Of a DNA stretch of 64,000 bases, positions 26,543 to 35,719 are shown piece after piece; within the stretch, counting starts at the first letter, position 1; each line of letters starts with the position of its first letter. The stretch is from Pseudanabaena sp. PCC 7367 (GTDB lineage Bacteria; Cyanobacteriota; Cyanobacteriia; Pseudanabaenales; Pseudanabaenaceae), in contig NC_019701.1 of assembly GCF_000317065.1 (NCBI RefSeq), positions 3,544,001-3,608,000 on the forward strand. Direction: 5' to 3'. The notes below the pieces were generated by a model that saw only the letters and a list, made by a program, of their open reading frames with translations, did no database searches and was not told where the DNA came from. The position numbers and the translations under genes were made by a program.

Positions 26543-27992
26543 GTTTGAGGGGCGCTTGTAGTTGGGTTTGCAGGGCACGGAAGCTTTGATCCGGTGAGCC
26601 AGAGATGGTGGCGATCGCCAGACCAGGATGATTGCCAGGGTTACTAATTTTACTAACGGCCGATTCGTCGTTTTGCCATAATAACCAGCGACTCCCCGCA
26701 GGCAAATCAGCTAGACTTGCGGCGCGATGGCTGAGCCAAACCAACGGTAGATCTGGCCTGGTTGCTAGCTCTGGGGTTGTGTTCTTGGTGTCAGAGGGAT
26801 CAGGAGTAAGCACCTGCACTTGTGCCAAAGTCTCTAGCACTGCTCTCACCTGCGTAATCAAGCCGTCGGTTGCTGTCCAGAGTTGTGGTTTCAGCCCCAT
26901 GCCCTGGGCATAGAAAAAGAGAGAAGCCGCTGCCACCACTGCCCGTTCAAATTCCCACTCCTGCCAACCGGGTTCCAAATCCAGGGCGATCGCCAGATCT
27001 TGGCCACCCAGCGTAACTTCCAGCTCTCGAATGCGTAGATCGCCAAACCTGGCACTAGTGCGCCAATGCACCAACCTGATTGGATCACCCCAGCGATAGG
27101 GACGCAAAGCCCTGGTGATCCCTTCGGTGGCGTTTTTGTAGTTAAACTCTTGATTGTATTGCCGGGGGCTGTCATCAGTGCCGAGCTGGTCAACGATCGG
27201 ACATTGTTTGAGTGGCAAAACAGTGGGATAAACCACCAGCCTTTGTTTGGCAAAATGCGATCGCCGACTTCTAAATAGACCCAGCGGACTGGCGGTGACA
27301 ATTTGCACCTCCGAGAGGGTATAAATGCCTCTGCGTCTGGCGATGAAGCTATAGCTCCAGGTAAAAGCATGATGTTGGAAGCGATCGGTTAATTTACCTG
27401 GCGGCAGCAGTTCAATGATCGTTTCTTGGCACTCCCGATCGGCCAGACCAGGCGGCATCAGATCCCGTAGGCGCAATAATTCTTTCTTAGCCTTACTGAG
27501 ATTGGCAAACTTTAGCTCGATCGTGGCCATATCGCCAGCGCTGGCAGGTTCCAGGGGCGATCGCACCACTTCTATTTCCTTAATGATCTTAGCTGGCATC
27601 ACCGCACCGATCAGCAACAGGGCAAAACTCACGCCGCTAATTACATATAACCATCCGGCCAGGGTGTTAGTAGCAGCGGCAAAGAAAAAGGCGGCCAGAC
27701 AAAGTAGCATTCCCCCGGCAAACTCCGGCACGCAAAAGCGGCGTTCCAGCCAATCGGCCAGGCGATTGTTTTTCTTGATCCGCGTAGATCGTCTAGATCG
27801 TCCAGACTTTGGTTTGGGGCGATCGCCCTGTGCTGATAACTGCTCCTGTTCGTCTGCAGCGATAGGATCGCTTACCACATCAGTAGATCCTGGCTCTTTC
27901 TGCTCATTTGTTTGCTCAAGTATTTGCCCAGCGCGATCTTCTGATTCACCATCAGATGGCTCTCTAGATGGCGGCGGCGTAGCATTACTCAT
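26523..27992 (-). CDS. DUF58 domain protein (MoxR-associated/von Willebrand-like) with two TM helices
   Basis: The 489-residue protein has a polar Ser/Glu-rich N-terminus, a pair of membrane helices (about 93-132, FAGGMLLCLAAFFFAAATNTLAGWLYVISGVSFALLLIGA split into two segments) and an Ig-like/DUF58 cytosolic or periplasmic region. The DUF58 signature is RPYRWGDPIRLVHWRTSARFGDLRIREL. Such proteins usually sit with MoxR AAA ATPases and have a role in membrane-associated assembly; no MoxR gene is seen here. It overlaps the GST gene by about 20 bases. The start at 27992 is the only good ATG. Confidence 0.88.
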   Translation of the reverse strand: MSNATPPPSREPSDGESEDRAGQILEQTNEQKEPGSTDVVSDPIAADEQEQLSAQGDRPKPKSGRSRRSTRIKKNNRLADWLERRFCVPEFAGGMLLCLAAFFFAAATNTLAGWLYVISGVSFALLLIGAVMPAKIIKEIEVVRSPLEPASAGDMATIELKFANLSKAKKELLRLRDLMPPGLADRECQETIIELLPPGKLTDRFQHHAFTWSYSFIARRRGIYTLSEVQIVTASPLGLFRSRRSHFAKQRLVVYPTVLPLKQCPIVDQLGTDDSPRQYNQEFNYKNATEGITRALRPYRWGDPIRLVHWRTSARFGDLRIRELEVTLGGQDLAIALDLEPGWQEWEFERAVVAAASLFFYAQGMGLKPQLWTATDGLITQVRAVLETLAQVQVLTPDPSDTKNTTPELATRPDLPLVWLSHRAASLADLPAGSRWLLWQNDESAVSKISNPGNHPGLAIATISGSPDQSFRALQTQLQAPLKHATAAI

Positions 27993-28190
27993 GGGCTACT
28001 TGTTTTTAGTTTATTTAACAATTTATCTAAAACTATTCCGACTATAACAAAGATTCTGCCCCATAGAATCTTCGCCGAATATTTGAATATGCTGAATATT
28101 TGAATATTAAGGTCCTGGTCTAGCTCGCAGGTCGAAAGTCCCCGCCCCCAAGATGCGATGCCACCAGCAAATTGTGTAATGACACTTAAA

Positions 28191-28862
28191 TTACTTATTG
28201 CCACCAGGCAATCGATTTTGAATCGCCTTAATCTCACGTAGCAAAACCATGATGCCCTTATTTTGATGATCGATTTGCTGCGAGATCTTGTCGAGCCGTT
28301 TTTCCATGTTGGCGATCACCACATCTTGCTTTTCCGATCGCTTGGTTAGTTGTGCCATTCTGGCTACTACTTCGCGCTGGATCAGGTTTTCCATCCCTTG
28401 AATCAAGAAAGTTTCACCGGCCGATAACTTAGCCGTCGGTTCCATTGCCGCTGGTTCTGGTGCATGGTCTAACTCTGGCGCATGGCCTAGGGCTTTTTCC
28501 GATTGCAACAGCTTTTGGATGCGCGATAGTAATACATCTGCCTCAAAGGGCTTTTCAAGAAAATCAAACTCCTCAAACGGCTCTGGTACATGCTCGGCTA
28601 CCTGCTCTTTTAAACCGGAGATCATAATAATTGGAATCTCGCGCAGGTCGTCAAAGCGGCGGATCGCCTTCAGGGTTTGATAGCCGTTATATTTAGGCAT
28701 CACAAAGTCCAGTAATACCAGGTCAGGAATTGTGCGTCTAGCTACCTCTAGCCCAGACTTACCATCATTAGCTTCTAGTACCTCATACTTACCCGCCAAA
28801 ATGTTTTTTACCATTTTGCGGATCATAATGCTGTCATCAATTACTAAGATTTTTTCAGTCAT
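28191..28862 (-). CDS. Response regulator (CheY-like) with C-terminal coiled coil
   Basis: The 223-residue protein has a complete receiver domain (1-120): acidic pair D9 D10, phospho-acceptor D52 (LLDFVMP), S82 (MISG) and K104 (EKPF). The C-terminal half has a short Pro/Ala linker (APEPAA) and then a heptad-rich helical region (about 158-205) with KRSEKQDVVIANMEKRLDKISQQI, so it probably dimerises. There is no DNA-binding domain. It fits a PatA/CheY-type signalling protein. It lies upstream of nothing that identifies its partner kinase. Confidence 0.9.
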   Translation of the reverse strand: MTEKILVIDDSIMIRKMVKNILAGKYEVLEANDGKSGLEVARRTIPDLVLLDFVMPKYNGYQTLKAIRRFDDLREIPIIMISGLKEQVAEHVPEPFEEFDFLEKPFEADVLLSRIQKLLQSEKALGHAPELDHAPEPAAMEPTAKLSAGETFLIQGMENLIQREVVARMAQLTKRSEKQDVVIANMEKRLDKISQQIDHQNKGIMVLLREIKAIQNRLPGGNK

Positions 28863-29192
28863 TTAATCGACCTTAACAATACTGTCGCAACACATTCCGG
28901 GGCTAAATATCTCTAACCTTTAAGCACCTTGCCAATTTGATCTATGCCTTTTTATATCGTTCCACGCCATCTACTTTTTGACATCATAATATTAATGTAA
29001 ACTTTTGTGGCTATGAATACGATGTATTTTGAGTTGATCTTGATTTGACTCTGGGCAACTCATTTTGAAATTACTAAGATAGCATTACTTGCATGTTTCT
29101 ATTAATGCCTTGGCGATCGCCTTCATGCTAATTTTACAAACGCGACTTACAATGTAATTAAGACGTAAAGATTAGCTTCGGGGAGGTAGAAC
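28863..29192. other. Divergent intergenic region
   Basis: This 330-base spacer lies between the response regulator and the secreted protein gene. The GGGGAGG ribosome binding site of the latter is at about 29178-29186. No RNA or repeat is seen. Confidence 0.5.
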
Positions 29193-29675
29193 ATGCTAAC
29201 CACTAAACTGACTAAGATTTTAACCACGGTGGGAGTGATTGCAGGAATAGTTATGGGGCTGAGTGCGCCGGTGCTTGCTTCCTGTCGTGCCTTGCAGGTA
29301 ATTGGTGGTTCTGGCACCAAGGTCAGCAAGGAGGTAAGTCCACCAGGAACCCTGATTTTTGTGAATAATAACTGGAATACTGACTTTGCCGTATCCAGCG
29401 ATGCTAATTTTAATTATTTCATTGCTAATATGACGGCCAGGAATCGGGGCGAGTATGATGTCAAAATGTATTTGAAATACAGCGACAATACTGATGATAA
29501 GTTTGTCGATCGCACGGTTTTTCTCGATCGTGACAATGAAAAGGTGCGATTGCCATCTCAGCCGGATGTAGCCACACCTCGCCGCAATGAAGACCCCTAT
29601 CAAATCAATATATTTGTGGGTGGGATCGAGGCCACTGGTAATGTCTATGATTTAGAGGTGTTGGGCTGTTATTAA
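29193..29675 (+). CDS. Secreted protein of unknown function
   Basis: The 160-residue protein has a classical signal peptide (MLTTKLTKILTTVGVIAGIV, then cleavage after LASC or APVLA about residue 29) and a beta-strand-rich domain (PPGTLIFVNNNWNTDFAV, DVKMYLKYSDN, VFLDRDNEKVR, YQINIFVGG). Two cysteines near the ends (C31 and C159) may form a disulfide. I do not recognise the family. The start is supported by a strong GGGGAGG ribosome binding site. Location is expected in the periplasm or outside. Confidence 0.75.
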   Translation: MLTTKLTKILTTVGVIAGIVMGLSAPVLASCRALQVIGGSGTKVSKEVSPPGTLIFVNNNWNTDFAVSSDANFNYFIANMTARNRGEYDVKMYLKYSDNTDDKFVDRTVFLDRDNEKVRLPSQPDVATPRRNEDPYQINIFVGGIEATGNVYDLEVLGCY

Positions 29676-29876
29676 GCTTTAGTTATTAAAATTTAGTTTG
29701 ATTGAACTAGATTGCGATCGCTTCTGGATCGTGGCGTTGCACATTGGTGGGATGATTTAACGATCATGCAATTGGTCAAGCTGATTCTATCCATATGCTT
29801 GAGATTTTTGTTGACGGCGTTTTCATCCCTGAATTATGCAATGCTTGGATTGTTGGCCGATGCAAGTAGTACCCGA

Positions 29877-29954
29877 CCAATTTAAATATGAGGCTCGCAA
29901 TCTAGACAGAGTAACTGCTCGATTAAATCAGCAATCATCATAATTTTTGTGGTT
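29877..29954. repeat. Dispersed intergenic repeat, copy 2
   Basis: See copy 1 at 14819-14897. This copy also sits between convergent genes (after a plus-strand gene and before a minus-strand stop). It lacks the GGTAA/TTACC hairpin potential seen in copy 1. Confidence 0.6.
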
Positions 29955-30075
29955 GACGAGTAGATCTCTAACTAAGCAAAAATCCGTCATCGGATCGCAA
30001 GCAACGATAAGTTATGGGATTTAAGGTTTAAGGATCGATCGAATTGAATTTAAGTTAATTCAGATTTTGATATAG

Positions 30076-30113
30076 AAAAGGGGGGAGTTGATTTTTTGAT
30101 CACCGCCCCTTTT
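30076..30113. terminator. Bidirectional terminator downstream of glsF
   Basis: AAAAGGGG (30076-30083) pairs with CCCCTTTT (30106-30113), with a further TGAT/ATCA pair inside. On the minus strand the structure lies 60 bases after the glsF stop and ends in TTTT. On the plus strand it also gives T-rich sequence, so it can serve both convergent genes. Confidence 0.7.
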
Positions 30114-30173
30114 AGTTATTTATTATTTTCTGAAGGTGATCTAAGTGATCTAGGTGATTGTCCTAGCTAGCTA

Positions 30174-33100
30174 CTAACTATATACAGCAGTTGCCACCTC
30201 AACTTGATCGCTGGCTTCCGGTGAATCCTGTTCAGAAGGCGGTACAATCTGCCAGAATTTGGGCAAATATGCTGACCAACTGTCAAGGATTAGTTTGGCT
30301 TTGGCGCTGTCGGTGCGATCGTAATGGGCTTGAATCAGATCTTTGAGCTGTCGTTCACCCGCCACCGTCGTGACCCGCTGCTTAGCTAATGTCTCACCAC
30401 TCATGCGCTCTAGCAATCTGCCATCTTGATCTAAGAAGTAGGCAATTCCACCGGTCATGCCTGCGCCAATGTTGCGGCCAGTTGTGCCCAGTACCACAAT
30501 CACCCCACCGGTCATATATTCACAGCAGTGATCGCCAGTGCCTTCAACTACTGCCTTCGCGCCAGAGTTACGCACGCCAAACCGTTCACCCGCCAGGCCA
30601 CTGGCCGCCAGGAAACCACCGGTTGCACCATAGAGACAGGTATTACCAATGATTACGTTTTTAGCTGGATCATAGGCACGATCGGCCTGGGGTTTAATGG
30701 CGATCTCACCACCACGCATTCCCTTACCAACATAGTCATTTGCCTCGCCAGTTAGATTTAAATTCATGCCCGGTAAATTAAATGCACCAAAGCTTTGCCC
30801 CGCACTGCCAGTGAATTCCAAATTAAGCTGACTGGCCAGGCCGCTGTTGCCATAGGTTTCGGCGATCGCCCCGGCTACCCTGGCTCCAACCGTGCGATCG
30901 GTGTTTACGATTGGATAGGCTTTGCTCAGATCAGTTTGATTTGCGATCGCTGCTTTGATCTCAGCATCGGCCAGAATTTGATCATCTAACACTGGGCCAT
31001 TGCTGTGGGGCTTGGCTCCGTGTTCTAGCCAGGAGCGATTAGTTTTGGCATCGGGTAAATCAATCAGGCAAGTTAGATCCACCGATTCTGGCTTGGTGAG
31101 TTCAATATCCTGGCGCTGGATCAGTAAATCAGAACGGCCAATCACCTCCTTCAGCGATCGATAGCCCAACTTGGCCAACAGCGATCGTACCTCTTCGGCC
31201 ACAAACAGCATGAACTTAACCACATTGTCGGGGGCACCAGGGAAGCGCTTGCGGAATTGTTCCAGTTGGGAAGTTACACCCACCGGACATCTATTCGTAT
31301 GGCAGACCCGCGCCATAATGCAACCTTCGGCGATCATTGCTACCGTGCCAAAGCCATATTCTTCGCCACCTAGCAACGCTGCGATCATCACATCCCAGCC
31401 AGTTTTGAAGCCGCCATCTACGCGCAGTAAGACCCGATCGCGGAGTCTGTTTTCCATCAACACCGTATGCACTTCGGCCAGACCCAATTCCCAGGGACTA
31501 CCCGCATGTTTAATCGAGCTGAGTGGTGATGCGCCGGTGCCACCATCATGACCAGAAATTTGAATAATATCAGCATTGGCCTTGGCCACCCCAGCGGCGA
31601 TCGTACCGATGCCAATTTCTGCCACTAGCTTGACTGAAACTTTGGCTCTGGTATTGATCTGATGCAGGTCAAAAATCAATTGCGCCAGGTCTTCGATCGA
31701 ATAGATGTCATGGTGGGGCGGCGGTGAAATTAATGGTACACCAGCCTTAGAATTACGCAGCATGGCAATGTAATTGCTCACCTTGGGGCCTGGTAGCTGC
31801 CCACCTTCACCGGGTTTTGCGCCCTGGGCAATTTTAATTTCCAATTGATTGGAACTGACCAGATAGGCAGGTGTTACACCAAACCGCCCTGAAGCCACCT
31901 GCTTGATCGCTGAATTAGCCGTATCACCGGGTTGCAAATTTTTGAGGTGGGGGAATGTGGCCGAAGCACCAGCATTAATGTCAGCGATCGGACTATACCT
32001 TGCTGGATCTTCACCACCCTCGCCACTGTTGGACTTGCCGCCCAGCCGATTCATCGCCACCGCCAGCACCTCATGGGCTTCTCGGCTCAGCGCCCCCAGC
32101 GACATTGCGCCAGTGCAAAAACGCTTAACGATCTCTGCGGCGGGTTCCACTTCCTCGATCGCAATACTAGGGCGATCGCTCTCAAAATCTAGTAGATCGC
32201 GTAATGCCGTTGCCGGACGACCCTGCAACTGTTGCTTATAGATTTCATAGTGATCGTAGTTGCCATCAGCTTTGACGGCTTTATGTAAGGCTTTCGCCAT
32301 CGCTGGGCTATTCATGTGATATTCACCCTTGGGGCGATATTGAATGAAGCCAAGATTCTCCAGCTTACTGCCGTGGAATTCGGGGAAAGCGCGCTGATGG
32401 AAGCTAATTACTTCACAGGCAATATTATTGAGGGTCATGCCACCAATGCGAGAGGTGGTGCCCTTAAAACAGAGATCGATCACTTCACCGCCAATGCCGA
32501 TCGCCTCAAAAATCTGGGCACCGCTGTAGCTAGATAGCAAAGAAATTCCCATCTTAGACAGGATTTTGAGTAAACCTGCTTCCACTGCCTTGCGGTAGCT
32601 TTCCTGTACCTGAATAATCGACAGGTTCTTGATTTTACCCTGTTCCATCTGGATCTGGGTCTTGGGCTTCTGCCACCATTGCCGTGTGGTTTCAAATGCC
32701 AGATAGGGGCAAATTGCACTGGCACCATAGCCCAGCAGGCAGGCAAAGTGATGGGTACTCCAGCATTGGGCTGTTTCTACTACGATCGAAGCCTTCATCC
32801 GTAGCCCCGCATCGATCAGGCGATGATGCACTGCACCCACGGCCAGCAATGGCGGCAAGAAGGCATATTCTTTACCCAGCTTGCGATCGGAGAGAATCAA
32901 GATTTCAGTACCAGCTTTAACCAGTTCTACCGCGCGATCGCATAGTTCGAGCAATGTGGCTTTGAGACCATCGGGGCCAGCAATAACTGGGAACACAATA
33001 TCTAGTTTTTCACTCTTAAAGCCCAGCATCTGGATTTGGTCTAACTCGGCTTCATTCAAAACTGGGCTTTTGATCTTAAGCTGACGGGCAAACTCTGGCT

Positions 33101-34778
33101 TCACTTCCAGAATGTTGCCACGGGAACCCAAGTTCATCGCCAACGACATCACCATGCCCTCTCGCAAAGGATCGATCGGTGGGTTGGTGACCTGGGCAAA
33201 GCGCTGTTTGAAATAGTTATAGAGTAAATGCGGTTTCTGGGAAAGCACCGCCAGCGGAATATCATCACCCATACAGAAGGTGGGTTCTTTGCCCATTTGC
33301 GCCATCGCTTCGATGATCATTTCCACATCTTCGAGCGTGTAGCCAAAGGCAGTTTGATAGGTAAGCAGTTTTTGCTCATCCAGGTTGGCCTGGGCTGGGA
33401 ATGATTGCGCCGCTAGCTCGGTGCGATGTTGCTGCAACCACTCGCCATAGGGACGTGCCTGGGCGATCTTTTGCTTTACATCCCAGTTCTTGAGCACTTC
33501 ATTCTTACTCAAATCAACGGCGATCAATTGGCCGGGGCCAAGGCGACCTTTTTCAATGATTTGTGACTCAGGCACATCAACAGTGCCAGCCTCCGAGCTA
33601 ACAATCACCATGCCATCGGTGGTGATGCAATAGCGGGCAGGACGCAAACCATTGCGATCGAGGGCAGCGCCTACGGTAATGCCATCACTAAAGGCGAGCA
33701 ACGCAGGGCCATCCCAGGCTTCCTGCAGGCCGCTGTAATACTCATAGAAATCCACGATGCCGGGATAGTCTTTCAAATCCGGCTGACTTTCGTAGGCTTC
33801 CGGCACCATGATCATCAATGCTTCCAGCGGACTGCGGCCAGTTTCTACCAGCAGTTCAAATACATGATCCAGGTTGGCCGAATCACTCTCGTTGGGCTTG
33901 AGCACCGGCATAATATCGCCAATCCGATCGCCCCAGTGGGGGTGGGTCAGATCGCCCTGACGGGCATGGAACCAGTTCACATTACCCAGCAGGGTATTGA
34001 TTTCGCCGTTGTGCCCCAGATAGCGCATCGGTTGTGCCAATGGCCATTTGGGCATGGTGTTGGTGCTGAAGCGACGATGGTAAATCGAAAAAGGAGTAAT
34101 AAAATCAGGGTTAGTCAAATCGCTGTAAAACTCACCCAATACCGCCGATCGCACCATGCCCTTATATACGATCGTGCGATTGGACAGGGACACAATGTAA
34201 AAATCCTTGTGCCAATCGGCATAGAGGCGCTCGATTTCCAGCTTGATTCGGCGGCGCACAATATAAATAACTCGATCCAGGTCTGCCTCTGGATTTTCTC
34301 TTTTTAGCTGAGCAGCACTGAAGATCACCTGCTCGATCTGGGGTTGGTTTTCACGGGCTTGGCTACCCAGCAATTCTGGTTTGACTGGTACGCTGCGCCA
34401 TCGTTGCACTTGCAAGCCTTCGGCTGTGGCCACTTGCTGAACCACCTGCCTTACCTGTGCCTGGCGATCGCTTTCCTGGGGCAAAAACATCATACCCACC
34501 GCAGTGGTATCCGGGTCGATCTCTGGCGTTTCTTTTTGCAATAATTGCCAGGGGATCGCGGTTAATAAGCCAGCCCCATCGCCAGAATCACGATCGGCAC
34601 TGCAAGCACCACGGTGCTCAACACAGGCCAAAGCCTTGAGTGATTTTGCCAAGATGTCGTGACTAGCATGACCATGCTGGCTGGCCAAGAAACCGACACC
34701 ACAAGCATCTCGCTCTTCCACAAGCCAGGACTGACCTGGGATTCTGGTTGATTTTTGGGCAGACTGATTTTTTTCCAC
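30174..34778 (-). CDS. glsF: Ferredoxin-dependent glutamate synthase
   Basis: Fd-GOGAT converts glutamine and 2-oxoglutarate into two glutamates with electrons from ferredoxin. The 1534-residue chain has a short propeptide and catalytic Cys26 (DACGVGF) as the N-terminal nucleophile of the amidotransferase domain. HRGACSADRDSGDGAGLLTAIPW matches plant-type Fd-GOGAT (DSGDG) rather than the NADH type (TGDG). The FMN/3Fe-4S domain has KPGEGGQLPGPKVS and CIMARVCHTNRCPVGV with three cysteines for the cluster. The C-terminal beta-helix is present. No gltD neighbour exists, also in keeping with the ferredoxin type. It forms a single transcription unit. Confidence 0.94.
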   Translation of the reverse strand: MEKNQSAQKSTRIPGQSWLVEERDACGVGFLASQHGHASHDILAKSLKALACVEHRGACSADRDSGDGAGLLTAIPWQLLQKETPEIDPDTTAVGMMFLPQESDRQAQVRQVVQQVATAEGLQVQRWRSVPVKPELLGSQARENQPQIEQVIFSAAQLKRENPEADLDRVIYIVRRRIKLEIERLYADWHKDFYIVSLSNRTIVYKGMVRSAVLGEFYSDLTNPDFITPFSIYHRRFSTNTMPKWPLAQPMRYLGHNGEINTLLGNVNWFHARQGDLTHPHWGDRIGDIMPVLKPNESDSANLDHVFELLVETGRSPLEALMIMVPEAYESQPDLKDYPGIVDFYEYYSGLQEAWDGPALLAFSDGITVGAALDRNGLRPARYCITTDGMVIVSSEAGTVDVPESQIIEKGRLGPGQLIAVDLSKNEVLKNWDVKQKIAQARPYGEWLQQHRTELAAQSFPAQANLDEQKLLTYQTAFGYTLEDVEMIIEAMAQMGKEPTFCMGDDIPLAVLSQKPHLLYNYFKQRFAQVTNPPIDPLREGMVMSLAMNLGSRGNILEVKPEFARQLKIKSPVLNEAELDQIQMLGFKSEKLDIVFPVIAGPDGLKATLLELCDRAVELVKAGTEILILSDRKLGKEYAFLPPLLAVGAVHHRLIDAGLRMKASIVVETAQCWSTHHFACLLGYGASAICPYLAFETTRQWWQKPKTQIQMEQGKIKNLSIIQVQESYRKAVEAGLLKILSKMGISLLSSYSGAQIFEAIGIGGEVIDLCFKGTTSRIGGMTLNNIACEVISFHQRAFPEFHGSKLENLGFIQYRPKGEYHMNSPAMAKALHKAVKADGNYDHYEIYKQQLQGRPATALRDLLDFESDRPSIAIEEVEPAAEIVKRFCTGAMSLGALSREAHEVLAVAMNRLGGKSNSGEGGEDPARYSPIADINAGASATFPHLKNLQPGDTANSAIKQVASGRFGVTPAYLVSSNQLEIKIAQGAKPGEGGQLPGPKVSNYIAMLRNSKAGVPLISPPPHHDIYSIEDLAQLIFDLHQINTRAKVSVKLVAEIGIGTIAAGVAKANADIIQISGHDGGTGASPLSSIKHAGSPWELGLAEVHTVLMENRLRDRVLLRVDGGFKTGWDVMIAALLGGEEYGFGTVAMIAEGCIMARVCHTNRCPVGVTSQLEQFRKRFPGAPDNVVKFMLFVAEEVRSLLAKLGYRSLKEVIGRSDLLIQRQDIELTKPESVDLTCLIDLPDAKTNRSWLEHGAKPHSNGPVLDDQILADAEIKAAIANQTDLSKAYPIVNTDRTVGARVAGAIAETYGNSGLASQLNLEFTGSAGQSFGAFNLPGMNLNLTGEANDYVGKGMRGGEIAIKPQADRAYDPAKNVIIGNTCLYGATGGFLAASGLAGERFGVRNSGAKAVVEGTGDHCCEYMTGGVIVVLGTTGRNIGAGMTGGIAYFLDQDGRLLERMSGETLAKQRVTTVAGERQLKDLIQAHYDRTDSAKAKLILDSWSAYLPKFWQIVPPSEQDSPEASDQVEVATAVYS

Positions 34779-35565
34779 GCGACCTCTTGTTCTTATTTAT
34801 TCTTAAATTAATTAATTCCGACCTGTATAACCTACATAGCTTAAGTAAAACCTAAAGTCTCAAAGTAGTTAAGACTATTGCTGCTCATAAAGACCCAAAC
34901 TACCCCTATCCAACTGAACCAAAACTTTTGAGACGTGTAACTGAATCCATTTATATCTAGTTAGATCTAGAATCTAGAGACGAGCAAATCACCATGACTA
35001 AATTAAATTATCTGCATAGCGCTTCAGAATTTAGATAATGTTGGGAGTTAAATTCTAACTAACTTCAGGAGTGACCAGTTAGCGATCGGTTCACTTGATT
35101 GTACTAATTGAAAAGGCTCTGGGCATTTTATTAACCCTAGAGATCCTAAACTAACACCTAGTTATTGATTAAGCCAAGAGTTTGAGTCTAAATCTTGAGC
35201 GATCGCTACCAATATCCAATGCTTAGAACTAAAAATATGGCTAAGCAAGTTTAGTATCTGAAATAAATTGCCGTAATGAAAACAGTAATAAAAACAATTG
35301 TGCTAACGCATTTTGAATTTGAGCTTAAGTATTATCAAGGATAGTATTCTCAAGAATTGGTTAAGCTCTAAGGGCAAATAAGCTCTGCAAGATATTTTTA
35401 GGCTAGGCAACAAGCCAACAGAATCACTGTAAGGTGTTACTCGCATCAATTATTATAAGCAATGATTATAGTTTGCCTGTAACCACAGCAACATTCCGTA
35501 CCGAATCTAGCGTTTTTGGCGAATTTTACTGAGCAAATGTGGCATGTTTGCATTATTTTAGAGCA
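34779..35565. other. Long intergenic region upstream of glsF
   Basis: This 787-base region upstream of glsF should contain its promoter. It has a bulged hairpin CTCTGGG/CCCTAGAG near 35115-35140. I found no GTA-N8-TAC NtcA site. No ORF or RNA gene is apparent. Confidence 0.4.
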
Positions 35566-35718
35566 TCAATAACCGCCAAACATTGCCCTGGCTGTAACGG
35601 TCGCCACCAGACCAAGCTGAGCTAAAACCCGATCGCGGAACTCCAGCTTAGCCGCCTGTCTTTGATCTGGTTTATTTGCTGGCTTAGACTTTTTAGCTCC
35701 ACTAGACTGATTAGCCAT
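35566..35718 (-). CDS. Small ORF coupled to the ycf46-like gene
   Basis: A 50-codon ORF begins one base after the TAA of the ycf46-like gene (an overlapping ATG at 35727 would add three residues). It has a basic Lys-rich N-terminus followed by KLEFRDRVLAQLGLVATVTARAMFGGY and stops. GGGGA nine bases upstream gives a ribosome binding site. The end VTARAMFGGY resembles the TfoX N-terminal signature, but the frame stops there. It could be a real small protein or a remnant. No homologue can be checked from here. Confidence 0.4.
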   Translation of the reverse strand: MANQSSGAKKSKPANKPDQRQAAKLEFRDRVLAQLGLVATVTARAMFGGY

Positions 35719-35719
35719 T

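Larger units (their letters stand above)
29676..30173. other. Convergent intergenic region with repeat copy 2
   Basis: This 498-base spacer has the second copy of the dispersed repeat (29877-29954) and a hairpin terminator for glsF at 30076-30113. No ORF is evident. Confidence 0.6.

Noticed and set aside
26891-27370. 159-codon minus-strand ORF in another frame of the DUF58 gene
   Set aside because: It overlaps the supported frame and its composition is not protein-like.
27415-28047. 210-codon plus-strand ORF antisense to the DUF58 gene
   Set aside because: It lies entirely opposite a well-supported gene with clear domain motifs, and its own translation has no recognisable pattern.
33864-34307. 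147-codon plus-strand ORF antisense to glsF
   Set aside because: It is fully inside the glsF coding region on the other strand, and carries no domain.
35420-35450. GTA-like TAC pair upstream of glsF considered as an NtcA site
   Set aside because: The spacing is six rather than eight bases, so it does not fit GTA-N8-TAC.
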